A stretch of DNA of 44,445 nt from Rhizobium sullae (GTDB lineage Bacteria; Pseudomonadota; Alphaproteobacteria; Rhizobiales; Rhizobiaceae): positions 1 to 44,445 of the forward strand of contig NZ_FWER01000048.1 of NCBI RefSeq assembly GCF_900169785.1. Reading direction: 5' to 3'. Below, piece after piece: positions 11,157 through 19,274 of the stretch. A program made the translations under genes and the position numbers. The first letter of the stretch is position 1. Each line of letters opens with the position of its first letter. The notes beneath the pieces are model-generated. The model was not told where the DNA came from. It made no database searches and worked only from the letters and a program-made list of their open reading frames with translations.

Positions 11157-12051
11157 GCTTGCGTCCTCCGAACTCGAGGTAGGCCCACGGAACGACGATG
11201 ATGGCGACCGTCAGCAGCATCATGGTCGAGGCGGCAAAACCCTGGCCGAGGTTCTGGGCCTGGAACATGTAATCGTAGACGTATTTTGCCGGCACCTCCG
11301 ACGCGTTGCCGGGGCCGCCGCTGGTCTGGGCGACGACGAGGTCGTAGACCTTGACGATGCCGCTCGCGATGATGACGAGCGTGGTGATGAACACCGGGCG
11401 CATCATGGGAATGATGATGAGAAGGTAGGTCTTCCACATCGGGATGCCGTCCACGCGCGTCGCCTTCCAGATGTCCTCGTCTATGCCGCGCAGACCCGCC
11501 AGCATCAGGCACATGACGAGGCCCGTGCCCTGCCAGAGAGCGGCGATCAGGATGCCATAGATGACGATATCGGGATCATAGAGCGGGTCGAAGGCGAACG
11601 AGGTCCAACCGAGCGATCGAATGACAGATTGAATGCCGAATTCGGGGTTGAGCATCCATTGCCACACGAGCCCCGTGACGATGAAGGAAAGAGCGAAGGG
11701 ATAGAGGAAGATCGTCCGGAAGGCGTTCTCGAACCGGATCTTCTGATCCATCAGCGCCGCCAGTATAAAGCCGATGACCAGGCTGAAGATCAGCGACAGG
11801 ATGCCGTAGATCGCGAGGTTCTGGATCGAGATCATCCAGCGCGACGAGGCCCATAACCGCTCGTATTGGTCAAGGCCGACGAAATTGAGACGCGGGAGCA
11901 GCCTTGAATTGGTGAAGGAATAAAACACCGTCCACAGGGTGCCGCCGAGGAAAATGACCAAGGCGACGAGCATCATCGGAATGGAAGCGATCTTCGCATT
12001 GAGGTTGCGGAAGAGCTGGCTGGGTCGGCCGGTCGGGGCATGCGCCGCCAT
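11149..12051 (-). CDS. Carbohydrate ABC transporter permease (MalF-like)
   Basis: 300 residues with six hydrophobic segments, beginning with IPMMLVALVIFLGGTLWTV at about 25-43. The EAA motif appears as KATRVDGIPMWKTYLLIIIP, and the long first periplasmic region (FTNSRLLPRLNFVGLDQYER) fits MalF-type subunits of CUT1 importers. It is the second gene of the operon, 93 bases after the binding-protein gene, and that gap holds a strong hairpin. Ribosome site AGGAGAG is close to the ATG. Confidence 0.93.
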   Translation of the reverse strand: MAAHAPTGRPSQLFRNLNAKIASIPMMLVALVIFLGGTLWTVFYSFTNSRLLPRLNFVGLDQYERLWASSRWMISIQNLAIYGILSLIFSLVIGFILAALMDQKIRFENAFRTIFLYPFALSFIVTGLVWQWMLNPEFGIQSVIRSLGWTSFAFDPLYDPDIVIYGILIAALWQGTGLVMCLMLAGLRGIDEDIWKATRVDGIPMWKTYLLIIIPMMRPVFITTLVIIASGIVKVYDLVVAQTSGGPGNASEVPAKYVYDYMFQAQNLGQGFAASTMMLLTVAIIVVPWAYLEFGGRKRG

Positions 12052-12093
12052 GATCTCTCCTCTTCAGGAATGAACCATTTCTTGAAAACAAAT

Positions 12094-12130
12094 CCTCGTC
12101 CGGCCCCTACGCTGTGGGGCCGGAACGAGG
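12094..12130 (-). terminator. Strong hairpin with U-rich tail between binding-protein and permease genes
   Basis: About 14 base pairs with one bulge (arms CCTCGTTCCGGCCCC and GGGGCCGGACGAGG on the minus strand, 8-base loop), followed by ATTTGTTTTC. It has the form of an intrinsic terminator but lies within the operon. Such elements commonly stabilise the binding-protein message and reduce read-through, so the binding protein is made in excess over the membrane parts. Confidence 0.7.
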
Positions 12131-12144
12131 CATCCGGGAGGGAA

Positions 12145-13380
12145 TCAGTCAGCCGAGCCGATGATATCCGCGAAGCGCTTCTGCGCAGCTTCCGGCGTAA
12201 TCGACGCATTGGCGAAGAATTCGGACATCAGGTCCTCCTTCTGCTTGGTCGTATCGGCGGAAACCAACTGGTCGGTGCTGGTTATGACACTGCCCTTCGC
12301 GAGAATGTCGAGCCCCTTCTTCATGCAGTCGTTGGCAGCTGCGAGGTCAACGTCGCCGCGAATAGGCAAAGAGCCCTTCTTCAGATTGAACGCAACTTGC
12401 GTCTTCGGGTCGACAATGGTCGCGGCGAGAATGTCCTGCGCCTCGGACTTTGCATCGTCCTTCTGGAGCGGGAAGTAAAAGGCGTCGCCGCCGGTGGTCA
12501 GAAACTCGTTCAGGCCGAGACCCGGTAGGCAGGTATAATCCGTACCGGCCTTCTTCCCGGCAACCTGAAACTCGCCTTGGGCCCAGTCGCCCATGATCTG
12601 GCCGCCGGCCTTGCCGGTGATAACCATGTTGGTGGCCTGGTTCCAATCCTGGACATTACTGCCCTTTGCCATGTCGCGGGCCTGTGCGGCAGCCGCGAAT
12701 ATCTTCGCCATTTCAGGCCCCGCAGCCACTTCCGCGTCCTTGTCCTTGTAGACCTTCTCGTACAGGTCCTTGCCGCCAAGCGAGATGATCAACACATCGA
12801 ACAGGCCATTTGCCTGCCAAGGCTGTCCGCCGAGCGCCAGAGGCTGGATTCCGGCCTTCTGCAGCGCCGGCGCCGCAGCGACAAATTCGTTCCAGTTCTT
12901 CGGTACCGGGGCACCCGCCTTTTCGAAGGCCTCGTTCGAAAGCCACAGCCACTGCCACGAATGGATATTGATCGGCGCGCAATAGATCTTGCCGTCGATC
13001 GTGCAGGAATCGAGTAGGCTTAGCGGCCGGATGACGTCCTTCCACTTGCCCTTTTCGGCAACCGCCGTGAGATCGCGCATCAGGCCTTCCTGGACTAGCT
13101 CCTCCGCCTGACGGCCATGGTTGAACTGAGTGGCGCCCATGGGATCACCACCGGTAATGCGGCTGATCATGATAGGACGAGCGGTGCTGCCCGAACCGGC
13201 AATGGCGCCATCCACCCACTTATTGCCCGTCGTATCGAATGCCTTTGCGAGTTCGCCCACGGCAGCAGCTTCACCGCCGGATGTCCACCAATGGGTGACT
13301 TCGAGATCGGTCGCACTGGCCGCACCTAGCGGCAACACGACGGAAGCGGCAAGTACGGCCGCCATCGAACGAAAATTCAT
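12145..13380 (-). CDS. Carbohydrate ABC transporter substrate-binding protein
   Basis: 411 residues from ATG 13380, chosen because GGAGG lies 6-10 bases upstream and a signal peptide follows at once (residues 1-23, AVLAASVVLPLGAASA). A longer open frame to 13542 lacks this logic. The mature protein starts DLEVTHWWTSGGEAAAV and continues as a cluster D/CUT1-type solute-binding protein, resembling glucose/mannose-type binding proteins (SWQWLWLSNEAFEKAG, GGQIMGDWAQGEF). It captures the sugar in the periplasm and passes it to the permeases. As first gene of the operon it is reached from the promoter region shared with the LacI-family regulator. Ligand unknown; beta-linked manno- or xylo-oligosaccharides are suggested by the downstream hydrolases. 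Confidence 0.92.
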   Translation of the reverse strand: MNFRSMAAVLAASVVLPLGAASATDLEVTHWWTSGGEAAAVGELAKAFDTTGNKWVDGAIAGSGSTARPIMISRITGGDPMGATQFNHGRQAEELVQEGLMRDLTAVAEKGKWKDVIRPLSLLDSCTIDGKIYCAPINIHSWQWLWLSNEAFEKAGAPVPKNWNEFVAAAPALQKAGIQPLALGGQPWQANGLFDVLIISLGGKDLYEKVYKDKDAEVAAGPEMAKIFAAAAQARDMAKGSNVQDWNQATNMVITGKAGGQIMGDWAQGEFQVAGKKAGTDYTCLPGLGLNEFLTTGGDAFYFPLQKDDAKSEAQDILAATIVDPKTQVAFNLKKGSLPIRGDVDLAAANDCMKKGLDILAKGSVITSTDQLVSADTTKQKEDLMSEFFANASITPEAAQKRFADIIGSAD

Positions 13381-13836
13381 GAGTTTTCCTCCCTCACTGA
13401 AACGTTGCCGGAAAAACTTAGTGCAATCGACATTTTGGCGCAACTGCCCGCCGGCAAAATTCTCTGTGAAACTCGCTATTGCTACCATTGCCTGTTCTTG
13501 TTCCACAAATTCCGCGATCATGGTGTTAAGTTGGGCATTCAAGATCGCATGGTGAATAACGGAGTATCATATTGAGATTTAATCATATTTTTAATTGTGG
13601 CGCATGCCATCTGAAGGGATCGTCTTCGCAACTGCAAAAAATCTGAGCGTGAATCCGCGATTCAACCTAAGCGTCTAGCCATGGAGCGAACGTCATAAAA
13701 AGTGCTCGACATTTCTACTGTATCGTTACAGATTTCATTGTTCAGGGAGGAGCGTTTTTCAGCGGGACATGTGCTTACGGCGCTGCGAAAAACATTCTAT
13801 AAGCGGACCAAAATCGCGCGAAGGTGACCTAAAGGG
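13381..13836. promoter_or_regulatory. Divergent control region of sugar operon and LacI-family regulator
   Basis: A 456-base region without a credible gene, clearly less GC-rich than its surroundings around 13540-13610. It must hold the promoters for the minus-strand transport operon and the plus-strand regulator. Visible elements are a LacI-type palindrome at 13718-13731 and two direct copies of ATCATATT at 13566-13573 and 13582-13589. On the minus strand the latter read AATATGAT and could include a -10 hexamer (TATGAT) for the operon. No convincing -35 match was found. Confidence 0.6.
13718..13731. promoter_or_regulatory. Candidate LacI-family operator
   Basis: CTGTATCGTTACAG is a 14-base palindrome with one mismatched pair and a central CG, the layout typical of LacI/GalR-family operators (TGTAANCGNTTACA-like). 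It lies 106 bases upstream of the regulator gene and 338 bases upstream of the binding-protein gene. Binding by the adjacent regulator is inferred. Confidence 0.5.
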
Positions 13837-14877
13837 ATGGAAAACAAGGGAAATTCGGGAGGAGCGGCAGCCGCTATCCAGCGCGAGCGGCCGACGCTGA
13901 AGACGATCGCCTTCATGACGGGCCTAGGTATTACCACCGTTTCGCGGGCCCTCAAGGACGCACCGGATATTGGCGCGGAGACCAAGGAGCGCGTGCGCAT
14001 GGTGGCGCGCCAGCTCGGTTACCAGCCGAACCGCGCCGGCGTGCGCCTCAGAACCGGCAAGACCAACGTCATCGCGCTCGTCCTTTCCATCGATGAAGAG
14101 ATCATGGGTTTCTCAAGCCAGATGGTCTTCGGCATCTCCGAAGTGCTGACCGGCACGCCCTACCACATCGTGGTGACGCCCCACTCGCACAGCAACGACC
14201 CGATGGCGCCGGTGCGCTATATTCTCGATACAGGCTCTGCCGACGGCGTCATAATTTCCCGCATCGAGCCCGACGATCCGCGCGTTCGGTTGCTCGCCGA
14301 ACAGAACATGCCCTTCGCGACCCACGGCCGGACGGATGCCGGGCTGGTTCACCCCTATCATGATTTCGACAACGAAGCCTTCGCGCACGAGGCGGTGAAG
14401 AGGCTCGTCGAGCGCGGCCGCCGGCGCATCGCCCTGCTCCAGCCGGCGAGCAAGCTCACCTACTATGCTCATACGAGAATCGGCTTCCAGACGGGTCTTC
14501 ACGACTATGGCGCGGAGGAAGTTCCCCTGCGCGTCAACACCGATACGCCGTTGGAAGAGGTCAAGAACGCAGTCGAAACGATGATGCGCTCGCTTAACCC
14601 ACCCGACGGGATTGTCTGTTCGGCCGGAAGTGCGGCCATTGCCGTCAACGCCGGCATCGAGGCGGCGAGTAAGCGCGTCGGCTACGATGTCGATATGGTC
14701 TCCAAGCAGTCAGCGCCGATCTTGAACTGGATCAGGCCGGAGATCATCACCGCCAATGAAGACGTTCGCCACGCCGGCCGCGAACTGGCCAAGGCCGTCA
14801 TCGCCCGCATCGACGGCATCGAGCCGGAACTGCTGCAAAGCATCAGCAAACCGGTCTGGCCGAATGACCGCAGATAG
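13837..14877 (+). CDS. LacI-family transcriptional regulator
   Basis: 346 residues. The N-terminal helix-turn-helix and hinge helix occupy about 20-75: TLKTIAFMTGLGITTVSRAL, then APDIGAETKERVRMVARQLG and YQPNRAGVRLRTGKTN. The rest is a periplasmic-binding-protein-like effector domain (NVIALVLSIDEE, GFSSQMVFGISEVL, DGVIISRIEPDDPRVRLL). It is transcribed away from the sugar operon and probably represses that operon until a sugar or sugar derivative binds. The start has GGGATG-like spacing with only a weak ribosome site. Similar regulators control alpha- and beta-glucoside uptake loci in rhizobia, but no specific gene name is justified. Confidence 0.93.
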   Translation: MENKGNSGGAAAAIQRERPTLKTIAFMTGLGITTVSRALKDAPDIGAETKERVRMVARQLGYQPNRAGVRLRTGKTNVIALVLSIDEEIMGFSSQMVFGISEVLTGTPYHIVVTPHSHSNDPMAPVRYILDTGSADGVIISRIEPDDPRVRLLAEQNMPFATHGRTDAGLVHPYHDFDNEAFAHEAVKRLVERGRRRIALLQPASKLTYYAHTRIGFQTGLHDYGAEEVPLRVNTDTPLEEVKNAVETMMRSLNPPDGIVCSAGSAAIAVNAGIEAASKRVGYDVDMVSKQSAPILNWIRPEIITANEDVRHAGRELAKAVIARIDGIEPELLQSISKPVWPNDRR

Positions 14878-14944
14878 GCTGCGCATGCCTCACTACGGTT
14901 CGCAACCGCTCTCTCGATGTTTTATGCGCCTGTTATGATCATTT

Positions 14945-14968
14945 CAGGTGCAGAGGGCATCGCACCTG
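14945..14968 (+). terminator. Possible terminator of LacI-family gene
   Basis: CAGGTGC / GCACCTG, seven pairs with a 10-base loop, 67 bases past the stop and followed by GTCTTAAAG. The tail is short in U, so the call is tentative. Confidence 0.35.
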
Positions 14969-15142
14969 GTCTTAAAGTGAGCGCCGCACAAGCAACTCCG
15001 CCCACAAAGGCAGCTTACTGACTATTTCCGGATTGCGGGCATTACGTGCTGCTGGAGAGGCCTGAACGCCTAAATGAAATCCTGCGAGATGTCATATTCG
15101 CTCAGGGTGACCCTCTGTAATTCAAAGAGCATTTTCGCCGCT

Positions 15143-15179
15143 GAGGCCGGACAGAATTTGGAGTTCTGCGTCCGGCTTC
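15143..15179 (-). terminator. Hairpin after gnd
   Basis: Ten-pair outer stem (GAAGCCGGAC / GTCCGGCCTC, one G-U) with an inner AGAA/TTCT pairing, starting 23 bases after the gnd stop. It is a probable transcript end, without a strong U-run. Confidence 0.45.
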
Positions 15180-15202
15180 AGCGTGAGCGAGTATATTCCG
15201 CC

Positions 15203-16633
15203 TCAGAACGTCGCCGCACCGCTTCCCCAGGGGCCATGGTGGAAATCCTTGCCGTCGAGGCGGTCGAAGCCGTGGGCGCCGAAGAAGTCGCGCTGCGCCT
15301 GGATGAGGTTTGCGGTGCCGCGGCCCTGGCGGTAGGCGTCGAAATAGGTGAGCGCCGAGGTGAGCGCCGGGACCGGCAGACCTGCCTGCAAGGCTGCCGC
15401 AACGACGCGGCGGAGCGACGGGATCGACTCCTTGACCATTTCCGAGAAGGCCGGCGCGACGACGAGGTTCGCGGCATCCGGGGCCTTGGTGAAGGCCGAG
15501 GTGATCTCGTCCAGGAACTGCGAGCGGATGATGCAGCCGGCGCGCCAGATCTTGGCGATCACCGGCATCGGCAGCGACCAATTGAACTCGCGGGAAGCTT
15601 CGGCCATCACCGCAAAGCCCTGCGCATAGGCGCCGATCTTGGCGGCAAAGAGCGCCAGTTCAAGGTCCTTGTCGAGGTCCAGACCGTAAGCGATCGGGAA
15701 CTCGTATTTCGGCCTGCCGAAGATACTCTCGGCGGCTTCACGCTGGTCTTTCATCGACGAAATGCTGCGGGCCGCAACGGCAGCCTCGATGGCGGTCGCC
15801 GGAATGCCCATGTTCTGCGCTTCGATCGCAGACCACTTGCCGGTGCCCTTCTGGCCAGCCTTGTCGAGGATCATGTCGACCATCGGGCCGCCCGACACGG
15901 GATCGGCCGCGGCCAGCACCTTTTCGGAAATCTCGATGAGATAGGAGTTCAGGCGGCCCTTGTTCCATTCGCCGAAGATCTTGCTGATCTCGCCGGCGCT
16001 CTTACCCAAGCCGTCGCGCAGGATGCCGTAGATTTCGGCGATCATCTGCATGTCGGCATATTCGATACCGTTGTGGATTGTCTTGACGAAGTGGCCGGCG
16101 CCGTCATTGCCTAGCCAGGCGACGCAGGGATCGCCGTTGTACTTGGCGGCGATCGAGGTCAGCACCTTTTCGACGCGCTTCCAAGAATCCTCGGTGCCGC
16201 CGACCATGATCGACGGGCCGTGGCGGGCGCCTTCCTCTCCGCCGGAAACACCCATGCCGATGAAGGTGAGGTCCGTATCCTTGAGGCGGTCGAACCGGGC
16301 GATGGTATCGCGGAAATTGGCGTTACCGGCGTCGATCATGATGTCGCCCTTGGAAAGATGGGGGCGAAGCGCTTCCATCTGCTGGTCGACGGCGTCGCCG
16401 GCCTTGATCATGATGATGATCGGGCGCGGCGGGCGGATCGCATCGACGAATTCCTCGATGGTCTTGCAGGGAATGATCTGCTTCTTGAGATCACCGGCGC
16501 TTTCGTAGAACTCGTCTGTCTTTTCGGGAGTGCGGTTGAAGACTGCGATCTTGTTGCCTTTTTCCGCGATGTTGAGCGCCAGGTTGGAACCCATGACGGC
16601 AAGGCCGATCAGCCCGATTTCTGCCTTTTCCAC
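15203..16633 (-). CDS. gnd: 6-phosphogluconate dehydrogenase, decarboxylating
   Basis: 476 residues from a GTG at 16633, selected because GGAGGTG sits 5 bases upstream; an ATG further up adds only leader codons. NADP-binding motif GLIGLAVMGSNLALNIAEKG at the N-terminus, FIGMGVSGGEEGARHGPSIM, catalytic Lys/His/Glu in GHFVKTIHNGIEYADM, and the C-terminal tail around HGFDRLDGKDFHHGPWG that closes the active site of the partner subunit. It converts 6-phosphogluconate to ribulose-5-phosphate with NADPH and CO2, in the oxidative pentose phosphate pathway, in the cytoplasm. Length is standard for the long form. It is transcribed alone. Confidence 0.97.
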   Translation of the reverse strand: MEKAEIGLIGLAVMGSNLALNIAEKGNKIAVFNRTPEKTDEFYESAGDLKKQIIPCKTIEEFVDAIRPPRPIIIMIKAGDAVDQQMEALRPHLSKGDIMIDAGNANFRDTIARFDRLKDTDLTFIGMGVSGGEEGARHGPSIMVGGTEDSWKRVEKVLTSIAAKYNGDPCVAWLGNDGAGHFVKTIHNGIEYADMQMIAEIYGILRDGLGKSAGEISKIFGEWNKGRLNSYLIEISEKVLAAADPVSGGPMVDMILDKAGQKGTGKWSAIEAQNMGIPATAIEAAVAARSISSMKDQREAAESIFGRPKYEFPIAYGLDLDKDLELALFAAKIGAYAQGFAVMAEASREFNWSLPMPVIAKIWRAGCIIRSQFLDEITSAFTKAPDAANLVVAPAFSEMVKESIPSLRRVVAAALQAGLPVPALTSALTYFDAYRQGRGTANLIQAQRDFFGAHGFDRLDGKDFHHGPWGSGAATF

Positions 16634-16754
16634 GATACACCTCCGATGAGTCATTTTGGACCGGTGTTGTGGCATTCTCCGGGTAAAACGGCAAGTCTGG
16701 GAGGGCGCCAATCAGTTCGTTAGCGCGCAGTTCGAAAGCACAACGGCCGTTTCC

Positions 16755-16783
16755 TTCAACGCCGCGTTCCTGTCTGCTATTAT
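16755..16783 (+). promoter_or_regulatory. Candidate sigma-70 promoter for SRPBCC/VOC gene pair
   Basis: TTCAAC at 16755-16760 and TATTAT at 16778-16783 are separated by 17 bases, about 29 bases ahead of the ATG at 16812. It matches rhizobial housekeeping promoters moderately well. Confidence 0.4.
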
Positions 16784-16811
16784 CGTCTGCGGAGACACTG
16801 AGGAAAATCCG

Positions 16812-17210
16812 ATGAGCACCCTGCCCGCCAAAATCGTCCACTGCTCGATCAGCCAGCACTGGAAGGACGTCTACGACTTTGCCGGCAAGCCGGAGAATAT
16901 GCCGCTCTGGGCCTCGGGGCTGGCCTCCGGCCTCGAACCGGAAGGAAGCGACTGGGTCGCGTACGGCCCTCTCGGAACCGTGCGCGTGAGCTTCGTTCCG
17001 CACAACGAGTTCGGCGTCATCGACCATACGGTCACGATCGAAAGTGGACTGCGGGTTTACAACGCGCTGCGGATCGTGCCGAACGGCAACGGTTGTGAGG
17101 TAATGTTCACGCTGTTGAAACGGCCGGGCATGACGGACGAGCAGTTCGCAGAGGATGCGGCCCATGTGCAGAGGGATCTCGGCGCCTTGAAATCACTGAT
17201 GGAGAAATAA
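16812..17210 (+). CDS. SRPBCC (START/Bet v 1-like) family protein
   Basis: 132 residues, starting at the ATG with GAGGAA upstream. The pattern fits the helix-grip SRPBCC fold: an opening strand (KIVHCSISQHWKDVYDFAGK), WASGL, alternating strands (WVAYGPLGTVRVSFV, GVIDHTVTIESGLRVYN, CEVMFTLLKRPGMTDEQF) and a long C-terminal helix. Members bind hydrophobic ligands or act as polyketide cyclase-like proteins. It is followed 3 bases later by a VOC-fold gene, so the two form an operon. This pairing is frequent in soil bacteria but has no proven shared function. Confidence 0.82.
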   Translation: MSTLPAKIVHCSISQHWKDVYDFAGKPENMPLWASGLASGLEPEGSDWVAYGPLGTVRVSFVPHNEFGVIDHTVTIESGLRVYNALRIVPNGNGCEVMFTLLKRPGMTDEQFAEDAAHVQRDLGALKSLMEK

Positions 17211-17213
17211 CCG

Positions 17214-17570
17214 ATGGAAAAGAGCGCAAACGACCTGAAGATCGACTACATCGAATTCACCGTCGCCGACATAGAGGCGGCTAAGGACTTCTACGGCAGT
17301 GCATTCGGTTGGAGTTTCACCGACTACGGCTCCAGCTATTGCGAATTCAACGACGGCCGCCTGGCGGGCGGCTTCACCAATATCCAACCACCGCGCCCCG
17401 GTGGCGGTCCGCTTGTGATCCTTTACGCCGACAAACTCGAGGAAGCCCTGGACAAGGTCGAACGTGCCGGAGGCACGATCGCAAAGCCGATCGCCGACTT
17501 TCCGGGCGGGCGGCGCTTTCATTTCCTCGATAAGGACGGCTATGAGTTGGCCGTGTGGAGCAAGTCTTAG
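17214..17570 (+). CDS. VOC-fold (glyoxalase/bleomycin-resistance-like) protein
   Basis: 118 residues, one pair of beta-alpha-beta-beta-beta modules: DYIEFTVADIEAAKDFYGSA opens the first and PLVILYADKLEEALDKVERA the second, ending with RRFHFLDKDGYELAVWS. The metal-site positions of glyoxalase I are only partly met (Glu in the last strand), so it could be a dioxygenase-like, resistance or binding protein. It is translated right after the SRPBCC gene (3-base gap). No substrate can be named. Confidence 0.85.
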   Translation: MEKSANDLKIDYIEFTVADIEAAKDFYGSAFGWSFTDYGSSYCEFNDGRLAGGFTNIQPPRPGGGPLVILYADKLEEALDKVERAGGTIAKPIADFPGGRRFHFLDKDGYELAVWSKS

Positions 17571-17650
17571 GGTAAGAAGCCAGCACTGAAAATCCGGCGC
17601 TTGGTACAACGCTTCCGGTTGCGCCTCAGCCAAGCCCTCGCCAGTACGGG

Positions 17651-18232
17651 TTAGACACGGTTCAAGAACTCAATCACCCGTCGGGTAAGCAGCGCAGTGG
17701 CATCCGCATCGTACGACGGCAGCGAGCTGTCGGCAAAGTAGTGCTGGTCGCCATCGTACAGGAAAAGCTCAGCATCGGCCACCTTCTCCACGATCTCGCG
17801 GGCGGCGTCGATGTCGCCTTCGCCGACGAAGATCGGGTCATTGTCCATGCCATGAATTTGGACCGGGACGCCATCCGGCCAGGGTCCGAAGGCCCACTCG
17901 CCGCTAATCGGGAGGCAGGAATATAAGAGCAGGGCTCCGCGGGCTCCGGGCCGTGACTGCGCGAGCTTCTGCGCCGGCAGCACGCCGAATGAGAACCCTG
18001 CGTATACGAGCTCGGGGGGCAGTTCGTCCGCGACGCGGACGCCTTTCTCCCGCATGTCGTCGAACCCGATCTCGCCGATGTATGCGACGCCCTCGTCGAT
18101 GTTTCGGAAGGTGCGTCCGTCAAACAGGTCCGGCGTGTGCACCGTGTGCCCGGCGATCCGCAAGTCGTCAGCGAACGCACGCACACCGGCGGTCAGCCCC
18201 TGTGCGTGATGGAACAGTAGAACCTCGGCCAT
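17651..18232 (-). CDS. Dienelactone hydrolase family protein
   Basis: 193 residues from ATG 18232. Alpha/beta-hydrolase of the DLH type: N-terminal MAEVLLFHHAQGLTAGVRAF, the nucleophile elbow region YAGFSFGVLPAQKLA, the acid in VQIHGMDNDP and the C-terminal histidine in DGDQHYFADSS. In dienelactone hydrolase the nucleophile is cysteine; here the elbow reads G-F-S-F-G, so serine is the nucleophile, as in many carboxymethylenebutenolidase-like homologues. Probably a small cytosolic esterase. The alternative start at 18541 is read-through of the intergenic region. It is convergent with the VOC gene. Confidence 0.85.
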   Translation of the reverse strand: MAEVLLFHHAQGLTAGVRAFADDLRIAGHTVHTPDLFDGRTFRNIDEGVAYIGEIGFDDMREKGVRVADELPPELVYAGFSFGVLPAQKLAQSRPGARGALLLYSCLPISGEWAFGPWPDGVPVQIHGMDNDPIFVGEGDIDAAREIVEKVADAELFLYDGDQHYFADSSLPSYDADATALLTRRVIEFLNRV

Positions 18233-18371
18233 GGGGAAGCTCCAAATCGGACGCGAATTCCAATAGTAATAGCGAATCTGGGCGCGGATCAGCAAGCGTA
18301 GGATGCAGACATCTGAGGTGCATCGAACCGGTATTCCAGCTCGGGGGCAACAAACGCCAGATTTTTTGCGA

Positions 18372-19085
18372 CTAAGCCGCAATCGTCGAAATCGCGCCGG
18401 CATCGGCAGCTTCCAGAACGACGAGCGCGCCCAGAACCTGCCCGGACAGGTCGCGCAACGGCGACATGCGGCAACGCGTGGCCTTGGTTTCTCCGCGCTG
18501 GGCGTAGTTGTATTCGACATGCTGCCCCGCAAAACAGGCATCGAAATTGGCCTTCGCCTGCGTCACGAACAGTTCCTCGCCGATGAACTCCATCACATGG
18601 CGGCCGATCATCTCGATCGGCTTTCGTCCGAGATATGCACAGTTCACCGGATTGGAATAAAGATAGCGGTAGTCGCGCGTGAGCACAGCGACGCGATCCG
18701 GCAAGGTCTCCAAGATCGCCGAATTCAAAAAATTGCCGTTGTCGACATTGGGCACATAGGCCTTCGGCGCAGGCAGCGGCCATTCCGGGGGTGGCGCAAA
18801 CTCCGGACGCGGCGACGCACCGAAGTAACGCTCCAAAAGAGATGTGAGAACAGCTGCGTAATGGCTGACGCTGGCCGCATCGTCTGCTTCCTGCTGCAGC
18901 AGATAGCCGACAAACTGAAGCTGCATGTACATCTCCATCAGGTTGACTGCCTCGTGGCCCACAATTGCCTGGACCAAACGATCGATTCCACCGTCAAGGG
19001 TTGCAACACGCACATCATCCCCGAGACGAATCGCCTCGTCGATCTGCGAGCAGCGTAACGAAAAAGCCTGCAAAAGTTCGAGCAA
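18372..19085 (-). CDS. PAS-domain protein, single domain without kinase
   Basis: 237 residues. The first about 85 residues are helical (LLQAFSLRCSQIDEAIRLGD, HEAVNLMEMYMQLQFVGYLL). After a proline-rich linker (PRPEFAPPPEWPLPAPKA) a PAS fold follows from about 120 to 230: ILETLPDRVAVLTRDYRYLY, SNPVNCAYLGRKPIEMIGRH, EELFVTQAKANFDACFAGQH and VEYNYAQRGETKATRCRMSP. No histidine kinase, GGDEF or DNA-binding domain is attached, so it probably signals through a partner, or its N-terminal helices are the output. The ligand is unknown. It precedes the lipid A cluster on the same strand but with 189 bases and unrelated biochemistry. Confidence 0.8.
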   Translation of the reverse strand: MLELLQAFSLRCSQIDEAIRLGDDVRVATLDGGIDRLVQAIVGHEAVNLMEMYMQLQFVGYLLQQEADDAASVSHYAAVLTSLLERYFGASPRPEFAPPPEWPLPAPKAYVPNVDNGNFLNSAILETLPDRVAVLTRDYRYLYSNPVNCAYLGRKPIEMIGRHVMEFIGEELFVTQAKANFDACFAGQHVEYNYAQRGETKATRCRMSPLRDLSGQVLGALVVLEAADAGAISTIAA

Positions 19086-19274
19086 GGCGCCTCCATGTCC
19101 CTCATTCTTCAGAGGGATTCATATTTTCCCCGCTTTTACGGAATTCAACGCAGACGACATTAATATGAATTCCGCTACTCGCCCTAGTAGCGATGGGTAA
19201 CATGAACAGCGTTCACATTCAACGCGAACGACACATGGGTTTTAGTAGATAAGATATGAGAGGCTGGCGTCTCT

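Larger units (their letters stand above)
14878..15202. other. Convergent intergenic region between lacI-type gene and gnd
   Basis: 325 bases with no supported gene. It contains the two terminator-like hairpins given separately (14945-14968 and 15143-15179). Short open frames here have no ribosome sites or family resemblance. Confidence 0.5.

Noticed and set aside
15074..16114. 346-codon plus-strand open frame
   Set aside because: It lies antisense to gnd; composition and lack of family resemblance mark it as a shadow.
19203..19229. LexA-like GAAC/GTTC words upstream of the PAS gene
   Set aside because: The alphaproteobacterial SOS box needs direct GTTC-N7-GTTC spacing. Here the words are in the wrong orientation and spacing.
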